41,915 nt of DNA from an uncultured Propionibacteriaceae bacterium (GCA_938012815.1 CALLVV010000010.1:1-41915), one strand, 5' to 3'. Positions 32,558 to 40,384 are shown, counted from the first letter of the stretch. The notes: generated from the sequence alone by a model not told the origin. Translations and numbers: made by a program.

Positions 32558-32887
32558 TCAGTCGTCCTGACCTCTCCGGAAGGTGTGGACGAGCTGAGCC
32601 ACTCCCGCCAGTCCCAGCAGGATCCCGGTCGCGATCAGGAGGAGAGGCGGGGCGTCCTTGAGCAATGAGGGCGTCCTGGTGCCGTATTCACTCTGCGCCT
32701 TGCCCGCGCTGATTCCCATGAGGGTCAGCAGAATCCCGGCACAGACCTGAGCAGCGCCCAGCAGTGCTCGATGAACCCTGCCGGCATCCCGTCTGCTGGG
32801 GCTCCCGCGATCCCTTCTGTAATCTTCCGCATCGATTCCAAACGACCCGGAAGGCTGGCTGGGGGGTATGGGTGGCAACAGGGTCAT
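32558..32887 (-). CDS. Small two-helix membrane protein
   Basis: A 109-residue protein with a Pro/Ser-rich N-terminus (TLLPPIPPSQPSG), a charged stretch, and two hydrophobic helices (LLGAAQVCAGILLTLMGIS and LLLIATGILLGLAGVAQLV) around a polar loop. No family is recognised. I chose the ATG at 32887 because GGGGAG lies 3-8 nt upstream; longer readings lack support. The gene converges with map, 9 bp apart. It is the last chromosomal gene before the left repeat of the rnpB-linked island. Confidence 0.65.
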   Translation of the reverse strand: MTLLPPIPPSQPSGSFGIDAEDYRRDRGSPSRRDAGRVHRALLGAAQVCAGILLTLMGISAGKAQSEYGTRTPSLLKDAPPLLLIATGILLGLAGVAQLVHTFRRGQDD

Positions 32888-33055
32888 GTTCTCCCCAAGG
32901 CCAGCGCTCAGGGCGACGGTCATACAAGCTCTCAGTAACGCTAGTGCACGCATCCCGGCGAACCCAAGGGGCTCACGCTCCTCGAAAACAGGCCACCCAC
33001 TACGACGACGGGACAAAGAAGGTGGTTCTGCAACCCTGACCTGCCATGGCCCGGC

Positions 33056-33087
33056 CTTTCGGGGACGAGCCGGCCTGTAAAGCCGGA
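33056..33087 (-). repeat. Left direct repeat (rnpB 3'-end fragment)
   Basis: CTTTCGGGGACGAGCCGGCC plus TGTAA is identical to the right copy, followed by AGCCGGA instead of GCCGGA. Beyond this the sequence leaves rnpB similarity, so it is a fragment, not a second RNA gene. Confidence 0.8.
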
Positions 33088-33483
33088 GACCGACGACGAG
33101 TCAGCAAAACCTCTAGCCAGCCTGGGGTTCATCGCAATTCCCGGGCCTGCTGGGACCTCGGATTCCATGAGAACCACCAAAGCGATGACCGCGGGATGCA
33201 GTAACCAGGCGAGGGTATCCCTCAAGGCGTCGAGGGGAGAGCTAAAGGACCGCTTCCACATCGACGGCAACCTCAACCCGTGCAGTGAGCCAGCGCGGGA
33301 ACGGACCGTGCTCAGCACGCACGAGCTCATATGTGAGCGTGCAACGTTCCTCGACCACCGGCACGTCATTCCCCGCACCGGCATCACCACCAGATCCATC
33401 AACCATCCGGCCGAGACCTCCCCCATGGGTCATAAACCTTGTGGGAAAGCGTGCCGACCGGAGCGACAGTCACGAGCGAGTGA
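33088..33483 (-). other. Gene remnants inside the island
   Basis: About 400 bases with no intact gene. Minus-strand frames hold a protein-like stretch (VVEERCTLTYELVRAEHGPF, near 33380-33260) and, in another frame, a hydrophobic helix (LLHPAVIALVVLME, near 33180). Joined by a frameshift they would resemble a decayed membrane protein. No family recognised. Confidence 0.3.
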
Positions 33484-34026
33484 TCATCCAGCCTTCCAAG
33501 CTGCTGATTCGACCGCATCGTTCCGGTAGTGAACCTCGGTAACGGTCGCATCGCTCACCGAGAAAACCACCCAGCCCTGCAGGCATTCGCCGCTGCGAAT
33601 CAGGTCGTCGAATGGGTAGGAGGGCAAAATGTCCTCCGCGGAGCCATCTATCATTGCTCGGTAGACACCGCCATCCGAAGCTCGGACACTTCAAGGGTTC
33701 GGAGAGATCGTCAACTCTTTGGCGGGTTCCACATCATTTCGGCAGGCCTCAGTCTTTAGTACCCACTCCATCTTCCCGAGCCCGTTGTCGCGGCTTCGGC
33801 CCTCTTTCGCCGTGACGGTTGCATACTTCCCGACCAAAGAGTCTCCCATCTTCAACCCTGCTGCCAAAGGATTCTCGGCCAGGGAAGCCGCGTTCGAGGA
33901 GCCCGGCTCAGTGCTCGCCGCTTACCGAGAAATCACGGTTACCGTCGCGGTCGGGGCTGGATTCGCCCCGCAGGCTGCGAGCGTCATCGGGACAATGAGC
34001 GCGAAGGCGAGAGCGGTGCGGCTCAT
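33484..34026 (-). pseudogene. DUF4352-like lipoprotein with two in-frame stops
   Basis: The frame starts at the ATG at 34026 (AGGAG 6 nt upstream) with a clear lipoprotein signal, MSRTALAFALIVPMTLAAC, lipobox Cys19. It then meets TAA at 33922-33924 (codon 35) and TGA at 33691-33693 (codon 112) but stays in the same frame to a final TGA at 33484. The total is 181 codons, with no indels. Beyond the stops the text matches the DUF4352 pattern: GDSLVGKYATVTA, KMEWVLKTEACRN and GECLQGWVVFSVSDATVTEVHY. The TAA fits a former CAA (Gln) and the TGA a former TGG (Trp), both simple transitions. Confidence 0.75.
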
Positions 34027-34298
34027 GATGAGCTCCTGAGGTTCCCCTCATTGGGACGACTATCGTCTCCTTCTCACGATCGACAGGATACCGCCGCGAG
34101 AGCCGGGGCGGCTACTCGAGACCGGCCGGTCAACCGCCAGAATGATTCAATAGGCCGACGACGGGCGGGGCCAGACTCGTGAGCGACGTTCCGGCGGCAA
34201 CGCGCAGCAGTACGTGGAAGAAAACACGCAGGAGCGAGCAGGAGTAGGAGAGGCGGACGGCGCTCACTCGAAGATCATCGTTGTGGCATCTCACCTTC

Positions 34299-34481
34299 TC
34301 ATGCGTGATCCAGAAGCAGGAAGATCGGAAGCAGAAGAGCAATGAGCGACACCGCCCAAGCGGGCAGAGCGAGTATGAGCAACGGCAACGCGCAGGCAAG
34401 CGCGAATGTTCGTACTGAAATCCACGCAATAGCACCCGGAAGCGGGGAGGGTTTACCTATCCTCTTCTGTTGGCAATTCAT
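34299..34481 (-). CDS. 60-aa two-helix membrane mini-protein
   Basis: The product starts MNCQQKRIGKPSPLPG and is then almost wholly hydrophobic: two helices (ISVRTFALACALPLLILAL and WAVSLIALLLPIFLLL). The ATG at 34481 has GGGAG 9 nt upstream and overlaps the last 29 bases of the 290-aa gene, so it is probably coupled to that gene. No family recognised. The size and shape recall small membrane effectors, but function is unknown. The 270 bases between this gene and the DUF4352 pseudogene hold nothing I can support. Confidence 0.5.
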   Translation of the reverse strand: MNCQQKRIGKPSPLPGAIAWISVRTFALACALPLLILALPAWAVSLIALLLPIFLLLDHA

Positions 34482-35325
34482 CCTGTTCAGCTCCCGGCCC
34501 ATACTCAACGACGCGCTCAACAAACGCTTTCCGCTTCGATTCTACCCCATCAGAATCAGTTTCCCATTCAATTCTAAGCGCCAGAAGAAATTTGTCATTC
34601 TTGCCAATCCGAATCTTCCCCAGAGCGACATCTTCCAAAAATACCTTGTCCTCAATCTTGGCCGCAATTCCCCCGTAGGGAAGATTCAAGCGCCACTGAC
34701 GACTCGGGTCAAAAGCCACCACTGCAGGCTGCGCCCAAGCGGTAAAGCGCTTAACATGTGCCTCCGGCTCCAGAATCGGGATCATGCGGTCGGCGTCGGC
34801 GGCGCTCACGGAGAGCGCAGGTTCATCACCTAATTTAAAGCAGGCAAAGGTTGCCCCCTGCCGAAGCGGCTCGATGAATTTTCCAACCGACTTTTTGAAT
34901 CGCCTGTCATTCCATGCCCGCCACTGCGCATTCGTCCAATGCATCACCTCACCGGACTTCATGGTCACCTCCCAGTCGCCAGAATCCAACGGGCGAGCAT
35001 TGACAACAACCTTGCGCATGTTGTTCCACCAGAATCTAAAAAAACCCGCCCCGCAAGCCGTTGTCAGCAACCATTGCGCTCCATGAACGATGGCAACTAT
35101 GTCGAAGGATCCCGATTCGAAAGCTGCAATCTCAATGCGTGCCGACACTCCGCCATCCGCGACGGCCCTTAGAGAGCCTTCTGCATAGTCGACCATGGCC
35201 GAAATCACGGAGGAAACCTCCCGGGCCTCCATGCACCCAGCATATTTGGGGCCGTCGTACTCTACCCTGAACTTCAAGGTGCCGGGCTCCGGGTCATCGA
35301 TCGGCAAGACTTCTCCGCTCATCAC
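34453..35325 (-). CDS. Hypothetical 290-aa island protein
   Basis: An acidic soluble protein of 290 residues. The N-terminal half has the order FRVEYDGPKYAGCMEAREV, AMVDYAEGSL, then ARIEIAAFESGSFDIVAIVHGA and a hydrophobic stretch (QWLLTTACGAGFFRFWW). This arrangement recalls a family of phage and island proteins that begin with an alpha/beta domain and a GSF motif, but I cannot name the family with confidence. The GTG at 35325 has AAAGGA 8 nt upstream; an ATG is the next codon. Codon use is less GC-rich than in the core genes around, which fits horizontal origin. Confidence 0.7.
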   Translation of the reverse strand: MMSGEVLPIDDPEPGTLKFRVEYDGPKYAGCMEAREVSSVISAMVDYAEGSLRAVADGGVSARIEIAAFESGSFDIVAIVHGAQWLLTTACGAGFFRFWWNNMRKVVVNARPLDSGDWEVTMKSGEVMHWTNAQWRAWNDRRFKKSVGKFIEPLRQGATFACFKLGDEPALSVSAADADRMIPILEPEAHVKRFTAWAQPAVVAFDPSRQWRLNLPYGGIAAKIEDKVFLEDVALGKIRIGKNDKFLLALRIEWETDSDGVESKRKAFVERVVEYGPGAEQDELPTEEDR

Positions 35326-35357
35326 TTGTTATATCCTTTCTGGTCCTTTTCTGCGAA

Positions 35358-35780
35358 TCAGCCGGTCACGTGTACGCCGCCAAGGACGGCAGCAATGGCC
35401 TCCGCCTGCTTGGTGTCGATGATCCAGTCCTCGCTGACGACGAGATGTACGCCGTCGAGCGAAATGGACTTGAGCTGCTGGACGGCCTCCGACCCGGTAT
35501 AGATGCTCAGGACGTCGGAACCGGAGCAGGATCCCGATTGGAGCACAAGCTTCACCCTGTCGGTGCGCCGCCAATCCGGGCAGTCATAGCCCGTGGCGAT
35601 GAAGGCATCGCGAAGGCCGGCCACAGACCCGTAGCAAGCGGGCGGAGCGCTGGAGGTAGATACCGTCGGGGATGGGCTGTCGCCCACAGCGGCTTCCGCA
35701 TGCCGCTTCGGGACGCCGCCGCAGGCCAAAAAGCCCGTCACCGCAGCGAAGAGAATGAACGACACGGCAATGCGACTCAT
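35358..35780 (-). CDS. Small lipoprotein, function unknown
   Basis: A 140-residue protein with a signal peptide (SRIAVSFILFAAVTGFLAC) and a slightly unusual lipobox FLAC, Cys20. A Ser/Thr/Pro tether is followed by a compact domain with three more Cys (PPACYG, YDCPDW, SGSCSGSD). The ending SLDGVHLVVSEDWIIDTKQAEAIAAVLGG suggests an alpha/beta fold. I chose the ATG at 35780, directly after GGGGGAG. It lies within the island between the 290-aa gene and the RelA/SpoT operon. No family recognised. Confidence 0.7.
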   Translation of the reverse strand: MSRIAVSFILFAAVTGFLACGGVPKRHAEAAVGDSPSPTVSTSSAPPACYGSVAGLRDAFIATGYDCPDWRRTDRVKLVLQSGSCSGSDVLSIYTGSEAVQQLKSISLDGVHLVVSEDWIIDTKQAEAIAAVLGGVHVTG

Positions 35781-35951
35781 GGCTCCCCCCTTCGGGAACT
35801 CGAACCAGTCGGATGCCAGAAGGATAAACCCTGCCACTCCCACCGAGATCCGGGGAGCCACGCCTGATCAACCGTTGCCATGGCGATGGTTGACACCTAC
35901 AGCAAAACAACGCGCCCACCCAATCGATATGGGCGACCGCGTTTCAGCAGG

Positions 35952-36242
35952 TTAGCTGACCGCGATGCCATTGTCCTCCATCACCGACCGCAGATACTGC
36001 TCCACACTCTCCAAGCCGCTGCGGAAATACGAAGCATGGGTCACCTGAACGGATTCGATGGAGTCCGAGCCGACGAGCACGATGTCGTAGCGCCGGTCGG
36101 CCCTGTGGGCCCGTTCGAGTCGCTGATACTCCTCCACGGCAGCTTCCACGTCGGCGCCGAAGTCGCGCTGCTGAATCAGCTCCCCCTTCTCGCGGTCGAA
36201 CACGAGCAGAAAATTCTTGATGTCACGCATCTTGGTCGTCAT
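35952..36242 (-). CDS. 96-aa partner of RelA/SpoT-type synthetase (candidate antitoxin)
   Basis: A small acidic protein starting MTTKMRDIKNFLLVFDREKG, with an alpha/beta pattern: strand (FLLVFD), helix (VEAAVEEYQRLER), strand (DIVLVGSDSIESV), helix (THASYFRSGLESVEQYLRSV). The ATG at 36242 overlaps the synthetase stop as ATGA, so the two are made together. Small proteins beginning in this way are common next to stand-alone RelA/SpoT-domain genes. A role as antitoxin or regulator of the synthetase is inferred from coupling and size. A possible terminator hairpin (CGCCCA/TGGGCG, about 35912-35934) follows. Confidence 0.75.
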   Translation of the reverse strand: MTTKMRDIKNFLLVFDREKGELIQQRDFGADVEAAVEEYQRLERAHRADRRYDIVLVGSDSIESVQVTHASYFRSGLESVEQYLRSVMEDNGIAVS

Positions 36243-36952
36243 GCTGGCCACCAGCCTTTCTTCATCGCGTTCCACGCGGCCGCGAACTCCTCGTCCGACA
36301 CGTTCGATGGGCGACCAAGTTCGGCCGCCTCCAGTCTACGCGACCACAGAAGAGCCCACGCGTGGAACGGAGTATAACCATCCTGCTTGTGATTCACCCC
36401 AAGTCGGGCTGACACCTCCTCCACCATGACCGCCCAGCTGTGCATTGCCGGGGTACGCAGCTGCACCTCCACCGGCCTGATCACGCCCTTGCCGGAGTAC
36501 ATGCAGATGAGGTGGACGGCCCGATAGCCACTCTGCCGCGGCTCGGCCACGTAGTCGATCGTCTCGATCCCATTCCTGCGCCGCCTCGCCGTCACCTTCT
36601 CCTGGACGCGGCGCAGCGCGTCCAGGTCGTCGACGACGACCCTGACCCCGCCGATGTCGCGCATCCGCGCGAGGTTCATCCCCGATTCGCGCTCGGTCAG
36701 TTTCTCGATGATGGTCTGCATCCGCTTGAGGCGTTGCGTGACCTGCGCCTCGATTCCCAGCTCTTGGGCATAGCGGCGCATCCCGATGTTGGCGTTCAGC
36801 ATCGGACGGGCGTGCGTCTGCCGGTGCCGCTCAATGATTTCAAGGCAGGCCTCTAGGGTCTCCGGTGGCTTCTCGCCTCTGCGGATTTTGCGCAGCTGGC
36901 TGCCGGCCTTCTCCACCTGGCTGCGTGACGGCGGGCCTAATCTGCCACTCAA
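36239..36952 (-). CDS. RelA/SpoT-domain nucleotide pyrophosphokinase (ToxSAS-like)
   Basis: A stand-alone 237-residue protein with a RelA/SpoT synthetase domain and no hydrolase or ACT domain. Motifs: VTQRLKRMQTIIEKL (71-85), RMRDIGGVRVVVDDL (96-110), the substrate-stacking GYRAVH (142-147) and the catalytic Glu in EVQLRT (162-167). The family transfers pyrophosphate from ATP to GDP/GTP, to adenine nucleotides or, in some toxins, to the tRNA CCA end. I chose the TTG at 36952: GGGAG lies 5 nt upstream and it overlaps the HTH gene stop as TTGA. Being flanked by HTH and small-partner genes suggests a toxin-antitoxin or defence function. Confidence 0.85.
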   Translation of the reverse strand: MSGRLGPPSRSQVEKAGSQLRKIRRGEKPPETLEACLEIIERHRQTHARPMLNANIGMRRYAQELGIEAQVTQRLKRMQTIIEKLTERESGMNLARMRDIGGVRVVVDDLDALRRVQEKVTARRRRNGIETIDYVAEPRQSGYRAVHLICMYSGKGVIRPVEVQLRTPAMHSWAVMVEEVSARLGVNHKQDGYTPFHAWALLWSRRLEAAELGRPSNVSDEEFAAAWNAMKKGWWPA

Positions 36953-37473
36953 CGCGGCTCCCAATCGTCATCATCATCGCCGCCAATCCTGGGGCGTGCG
37001 TCCGCGGCTTCCTCGACGGGCATCGCGTCCGCCTGGAGGCGCTGTTGCCGGAGCTCCTGTACCCTCGACAGGCGGGGCGATCCCGGGGCGACTGCGAGAC
37101 CTGCGACTTTATCCTGAGCCTCATCCAGTAGCTTCCCCGCTTCCAGTTCAAGCGCCGCGCACAACAACAGGTAAGCCTCCAGAGCAATGGTTCGAACCCC
37201 CTTGAGGCATCCGACTACGGTCGGCTCCGACAGGCCGGTGCACTCCGCCAAGTCAGCATAGCTGACTTGAAGGCAACCCCGCTGAGCCTGAAATTCGGTT
37301 GCCACATGCTCCGTGACCGGCCCCTTGCATCGCCGACTTCCCACACATGAACAGTACCAAAACGCACCCAAAGGGCCGCAAGTGCACCGATACCGACCTT
37401 TTAGTTGCGTACGGTACGAATACATACTCACATCACTCTCGTGAGCGCCGCACAGCGTAGGCTTCATCGGCAC
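36949..37473 (-). CDS. HTH protein with Cys-rich N-terminus, first gene of synthetase operon
   Basis: A protein of up to 174 residues. The N-terminal part has closely spaced cysteines (RCTCGPLGAFWYCSCVGSRRC), perhaps a small zinc site. A helix-turn-helix of XRE-like form follows (SYADLAECTGLSEPTVVGCL), then LEAYLLLCAALELEAGKLLDEA, as in XRE repressors. The C-terminus is charged and ends in a run of Asp. The start is uncertain: ATG at 37473, GTG at 37431, ATG at 37425 or GTG before ATEFQAQRG are all possible. It probably represses its own operon and may neutralise or sense for the synthetase encoded next. Confidence 0.7.
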   Translation of the reverse strand: MPMKPTLCGAHESDVSMYSYRTQLKGRYRCTCGPLGAFWYCSCVGSRRCKGPVTEHVATEFQAQRGCLQVSYADLAECTGLSEPTVVGCLKGVRTIALEAYLLLCAALELEAGKLLDEAQDKVAGLAVAPGSPRLSRVQELRQQRLQADAMPVEEAADARPRIGGDDDDDWEPR

Positions 37474-37737
37474 CGAACAGGCCTACTAGCGAACTGCCAC
37501 GCTGGTTGGTGGCGAGCCGCGTATTCAGCCAGCGTCCTAGTCTCGGTTCACTCCCCGGCACCCGGGACGCATACCCACACATATACAGACCCCCACTCGG
37601 ATCGGGTGAAGGCCTTTTCGTGTCTCCCAAGGTCCTTTTCAGGGCCTCCCGGAGCCTGACTTTCAACAACACCATCCTGCACCATAATGTTCTCTTTCCA
37701 AGGCACATTTCAAGGCCTGACAAGGCTCTTCGCCGAG

Positions 37738-37768
37738 CTTTCGGGGACGAGCCGGCCTGTAAGCCGGA
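37738..37768 (-). repeat. Right direct repeat (rnpB 3' end)
   Basis: The same 25-bp block as at 33056-33080, here forming the 3' strand of helix P1 and the neighbouring GCCGG stretch of intact RNase P RNA. Confidence 0.8.
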
Positions 37769-38119
37769 TTTTGTCTGACGATGATCATCCATCTGAGGCC
37801 CGCCGTTGCCGACGGGCTCCTGCAACCTACCCGGAAACCTCGCGCGAGCAGCGCTCAGACGGTTTCCGCGGCCAGCGGACTGGCCTTCTTGGTCTTGCTC
37901 CGGGTGGGGTTTACCGAGCTGCGCCGGTCACCCGGCGCACTGGTGGTCTCTTACACCACCGTTTCACCCTTACCCGGCCGTTGGGCCGGGCGGTCTGTTC
38001 TCTGTGGCACTGTCCCGCGGGTCACCCCGGGTGGGTGTTACCCACCACCCTGCTCTGCGGAGTCCGGACTTTCCTCAGCCCGGTTGCCCGGGCCGCGATC
38101 ACCCGGCCGACTCGTCCGG
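37743..38119 (-). ncRNA. rnpB: RNase P RNA, bacterial type A
   Basis: The catalytic RNA of RNase P, which matures tRNA 5' ends. On the minus strand the 5' conserved region reads GAGGAAAGTCCGGACTCCGC followed by AGAGCAGGGTGGTGGGTAAC. In the middle is GGGTAAGGGTGAAACGGTGG..GTAAGAG. The 3' region is CAAAATCCGGCTTACAGGCC. P1 closes between GGACGAG at the 5' end and CTCGTCC at the 3' end. Ends are set from P1 pairing and are good to a few bases. The 3' end is used as the attachment site of the adjacent island. Confidence 0.93.
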
Positions 38120-38146
38120 GCAGCAAGTCTAGCTCCCCCAACGGCC

Positions 38147-39589
38147 TCAAACGGCATGGGAGAACACCGTCCTGCCCTCGCTGAGATCCACCTCGTCCAG
38201 CCGTACCCGGACTGCCCGGCCGGGTTCACGGCCTTCCGCGGGCAGTGTCGCCTCCACCGCCGGGGCTGCGATCTGGAAGGTTCCCATCCCGGATCTCGGA
38301 TTGACATCGATGAGGACCGCGTCGAAAACCTCTCCTACCCGCTTTTGCAGGACCAGCGCCTCAGCCAGGTCCACCACCGCGTGTTCCCAGGAACGGGCTC
38401 GCCGGTTGCTGGCTGCCATCAGCTCCGGCAGCCCGGCGAGGTTCTCACGCACCCACCCGGGAATCGGTTCTCCCTGCCCGATGCTCACGCAGATTTCGGA
38501 CGCGAAGCGATCCACCAGCCGCCGCAGGGGTGCGGTGACGTGGCTGTAGCGGGCCGCCAGGGCGGCGTGTCCCAAGTCATCGTCGGGCAGCGAGCCGTCG
38601 AAACTTCGGTAACCGGCACCCCGGAACAGCGAGGTGCAGCGGGCCAGCACCGCGAGTTCTGCGGGTTTCCCCGGTTCCAGCCCCCGGACGAAATCCGGGT
38701 ACGACTGCGCGACGGGCCAGTCAACCCCTAGGGCCCCGGCGCTGAGGCGGAGGCGATCGATCGCCTCGGGAGCGGCGGCCGGTAGGGTTCTCAGGATCCC
38801 AACCGCTGCGCCCACCATGAGTTCCGCGGCGGCCATGCCGGTCAGGAGCGAGACCTGGGCGTTGTACTTCTCCACCGGTAGTGGGGAGCGAAACTTCGTC
38901 AGCCAAGTTCCGTTCTCCGCGATGATCTCCTGTCCGGGCAGGTTGAGGGAGACACCCCCGCGTTCGGCCTCGAGACGTTGCCGCAGTTCACCGACGACGG
39001 GCAGCAGCGCGACGCTCGGGTGCGCCCGGCCAGCGTCCACGTCCACCTGGACCTCATCGTAGGAGAGTTTCGCGTGCGAACGAACCAGGGCCCGCTCGAC
39101 ACCCACCCTGGTGAGCACCCCATCAGTGTCCAGGTCGTGGGTCCACAGCACCGCCGGACGGGGTCTGCCGTCGGGCAGCAGCGATCCGACTTCCTCTGAG
39201 AAGGAATCGGGATACAGCGGCACCTTGGCCCCGGGCGCGTACAGCGTCTCCCCGCGTTGCCTCGCCTCGGCTTCCAAGGCGGATCCCGGTTTCACCCACG
39301 CCGCGACATCTGCGATGGCATAGTAAACCCGGTACCCCGATCCGTTCCGTTCGATCCGGACGGCCTGGTCCAGGTCCTTGGATGTGGCGGGATCAACCGT
39401 GACGAGTTCCACGGCGGTCCGGTCGGTGTGTCCCGGGAAACCGGGCGGGTTGTCCCGGAGGTTCTCCACCTCCTTGAGCGCCTTCCCGGTAAAACCGGCA
39501 GGCACGTCCAGCCTGCTACGCAGCAGGGCGAGTCCCTCTGAGACAGCACGGGGAATCCCCGGTGAGACCCTGAGATCACGGCTCGGCAT
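38147..39589 (-). CDS. RNB-domain exoribonuclease (RNase II/R family)
   Basis: A 480-residue 3'-5' exoribonuclease of the RNB family. The four-Asp catalytic block is VTVDPATSKDLDQAVRIE (DPATSKDLDQA at about 66-76). Later blocks are YYAIADVAAWV, LYPDSFSEEVGSLLPDGRPR and YSHVTAPLRRLVDRFAS. It lacks the N-terminal cold-shock domains of RNase R and has a short C-terminal domain, as in the actinobacterial short forms. The ATG at 39589 shares a base with the zinc-ribbon gene stop; a GTG at 39592 overlapping as GTGA is equally possible. It sits between rnpB and the zinc-ribbon gene. Confidence 0.88.
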   Translation of the reverse strand: MPSRDLRVSPGIPRAVSEGLALLRSRLDVPAGFTGKALKEVENLRDNPPGFPGHTDRTAVELVTVDPATSKDLDQAVRIERNGSGYRVYYAIADVAAWVKPGSALEAEARQRGETLYAPGAKVPLYPDSFSEEVGSLLPDGRPRPAVLWTHDLDTDGVLTRVGVERALVRSHAKLSYDEVQVDVDAGRAHPSVALLPVVGELRQRLEAERGGVSLNLPGQEIIAENGTWLTKFRSPLPVEKYNAQVSLLTGMAAAELMVGAAVGILRTLPAAAPEAIDRLRLSAGALGVDWPVAQSYPDFVRGLEPGKPAELAVLARCTSLFRGAGYRSFDGSLPDDDLGHAALAARYSHVTAPLRRLVDRFASEICVSIGQGEPIPGWVRENLAGLPELMAASNRRARSWEHAVVDLAEALVLQKRVGEVFDAVLIDVNPRSGMGTFQIAAPAVEATLPAEGREPGRAVRVRLDEVDLSEGRTVFSHAV

Positions 39590-40329
39590 CACAGACCCGA
39601 GTCAGCCGTCCGAACGAGAATCCGGTCGCACTCAACGCACCTGAGCACCTCATTCTCCGGTGCTTTGCGGTACGTGTCCAGGTCCGAGACGGTGAGTTCC
39701 AGCTGACATCCGCTACATCGGCCGCGGTGCAGCCTAGCGGCCCCGAGGCCACTGTGCGCGCGGATCTTCTCGTAGAGGGCCAGCAGCGGGGCGGGCACTT
39801 TTTTGGCCTCGGAGGCCCTGCTGGATGCGATGACCTTGGCCTCGCCGCTCAACTTGCCCACCTCGGCGTCGCGCGCAGCGACGTCGGCGCGCAGCTCGTC
39901 CTCGACTTTCTTCTTGCGGGCGGCCAGCTCGTCGCGTTCCGCGGCGGCCTCCTCGAGTTGCCCCATCAGGTCGAGCTCGGCGTCCTCCAACTCGGTTATC
40001 CGCCTTTTGATGCGTTCCACCTCCTCCACGAGTCCGCGTAGCACCTTCGGGTCGGTTACAGAACCGTCATCCACCCTCTGGCTCTCCCTGTCCAGCCGGG
40101 CCCGCACCGGCACCAGATCGGATTCCGCCCGGTGAACCGAGAGTTCCAGGTCCTGGGTGCGGGTGGTTGCGGCCATCAGGTCGTCGGTGATCGCCTGCCG
40201 GGTCGTCATCAACTCAGCGATGCGGGCGTGCTGCGGCAGGGTCTTGGCAGTGTGTTGCAAACGCCCGATCTCGGAGTCGAGTTCAGCCAGGGTCAGTAGG
40301 TGTTGCTGGTCAGCGGGGTCTGCGAGCAT
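39589..40329 (-). CDS. Coiled-coil protein with C4 zinc ribbon (zf-RING_7)
   Basis: A 246-residue protein with a long charged coiled coil (about 10-180) ending in a C4 zinc ribbon: RCSGCQLELTVSD and VLRCVECDRILV supply the four cysteines. Members of this family are widely conserved in actinobacteria next to RNase or ribonuclease H genes and may bind nucleic acid, but the role is not settled. The ATG at 40329 has GGAAGG upstream. It is the first gene of a coupled pair with the RNB nuclease, which hints at a role in RNA handling. Confidence 0.88.
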   Translation of the reverse strand: MLADPADQQHLLTLAELDSEIGRLQHTAKTLPQHARIAELMTTRQAITDDLMAATTRTQDLELSVHRAESDLVPVRARLDRESQRVDDGSVTDPKVLRGLVEEVERIKRRITELEDAELDLMGQLEEAAAERDELAARKKKVEDELRADVAARDAEVGKLSGEAKVIASSRASEAKKVPAPLLALYEKIRAHSGLGAARLHRGRCSGCQLELTVSDLDTYRKAPENEVLRCVECDRILVRTADSGL

Positions 40330-40371
40330 GCGTTTCCTTCCAACGTTCTGGAACGTAAATCTACCGGGAAT

Positions 40372-40377
40372 TAAACT
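40372..40377 (+). promoter_or_regulatory. -10 box for leaderless aminopeptidase gene
   Basis: TAAACT ends 7 nt before the ATG at 40385. Confidence 0.5.
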
Positions 40378-40384
40378 CATGCCC

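Larger units (their letters stand above)
33056..37768. mobile_element. Probable small genomic island at the 3' end of rnpB
   Basis: A 25-bp exact direct repeat (33056-33080 and 37738-37762), extended to about 31 bp with one extra A in the left copy, bounds a 4.7-kb segment. The right copy is the 3' end of intact rnpB; the left copy is a displaced 3' fragment. This is how integrases that enter RNA genes leave their targets. All genes inside run on the minus strand, several are decayed, and parts (34.3-35.4 kb) are less GC-rich than the chromosome. No integrase gene is seen, so it may be a remnant or depend on another element. Alternative: local duplication of the rnpB end. Confidence 0.65.

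Noticed and set aside
33056..33087. A second rnpB gene
   Set aside because: Similarity stops after about 31 bases and none of the catalytic core is present.
34130..34435. A 101-aa minus-strand frame rich in Cys and Ser
   Set aside because: It is out of frame with the better supported 60-aa membrane protein on the same strand and has no ribosome site.
37433..37825. A 130-aa minus-strand frame spanning the rnpB 3' end
   Set aside because: It overlaps both the RNase P RNA and the HTH gene start and has no domain; treated as noncoding.
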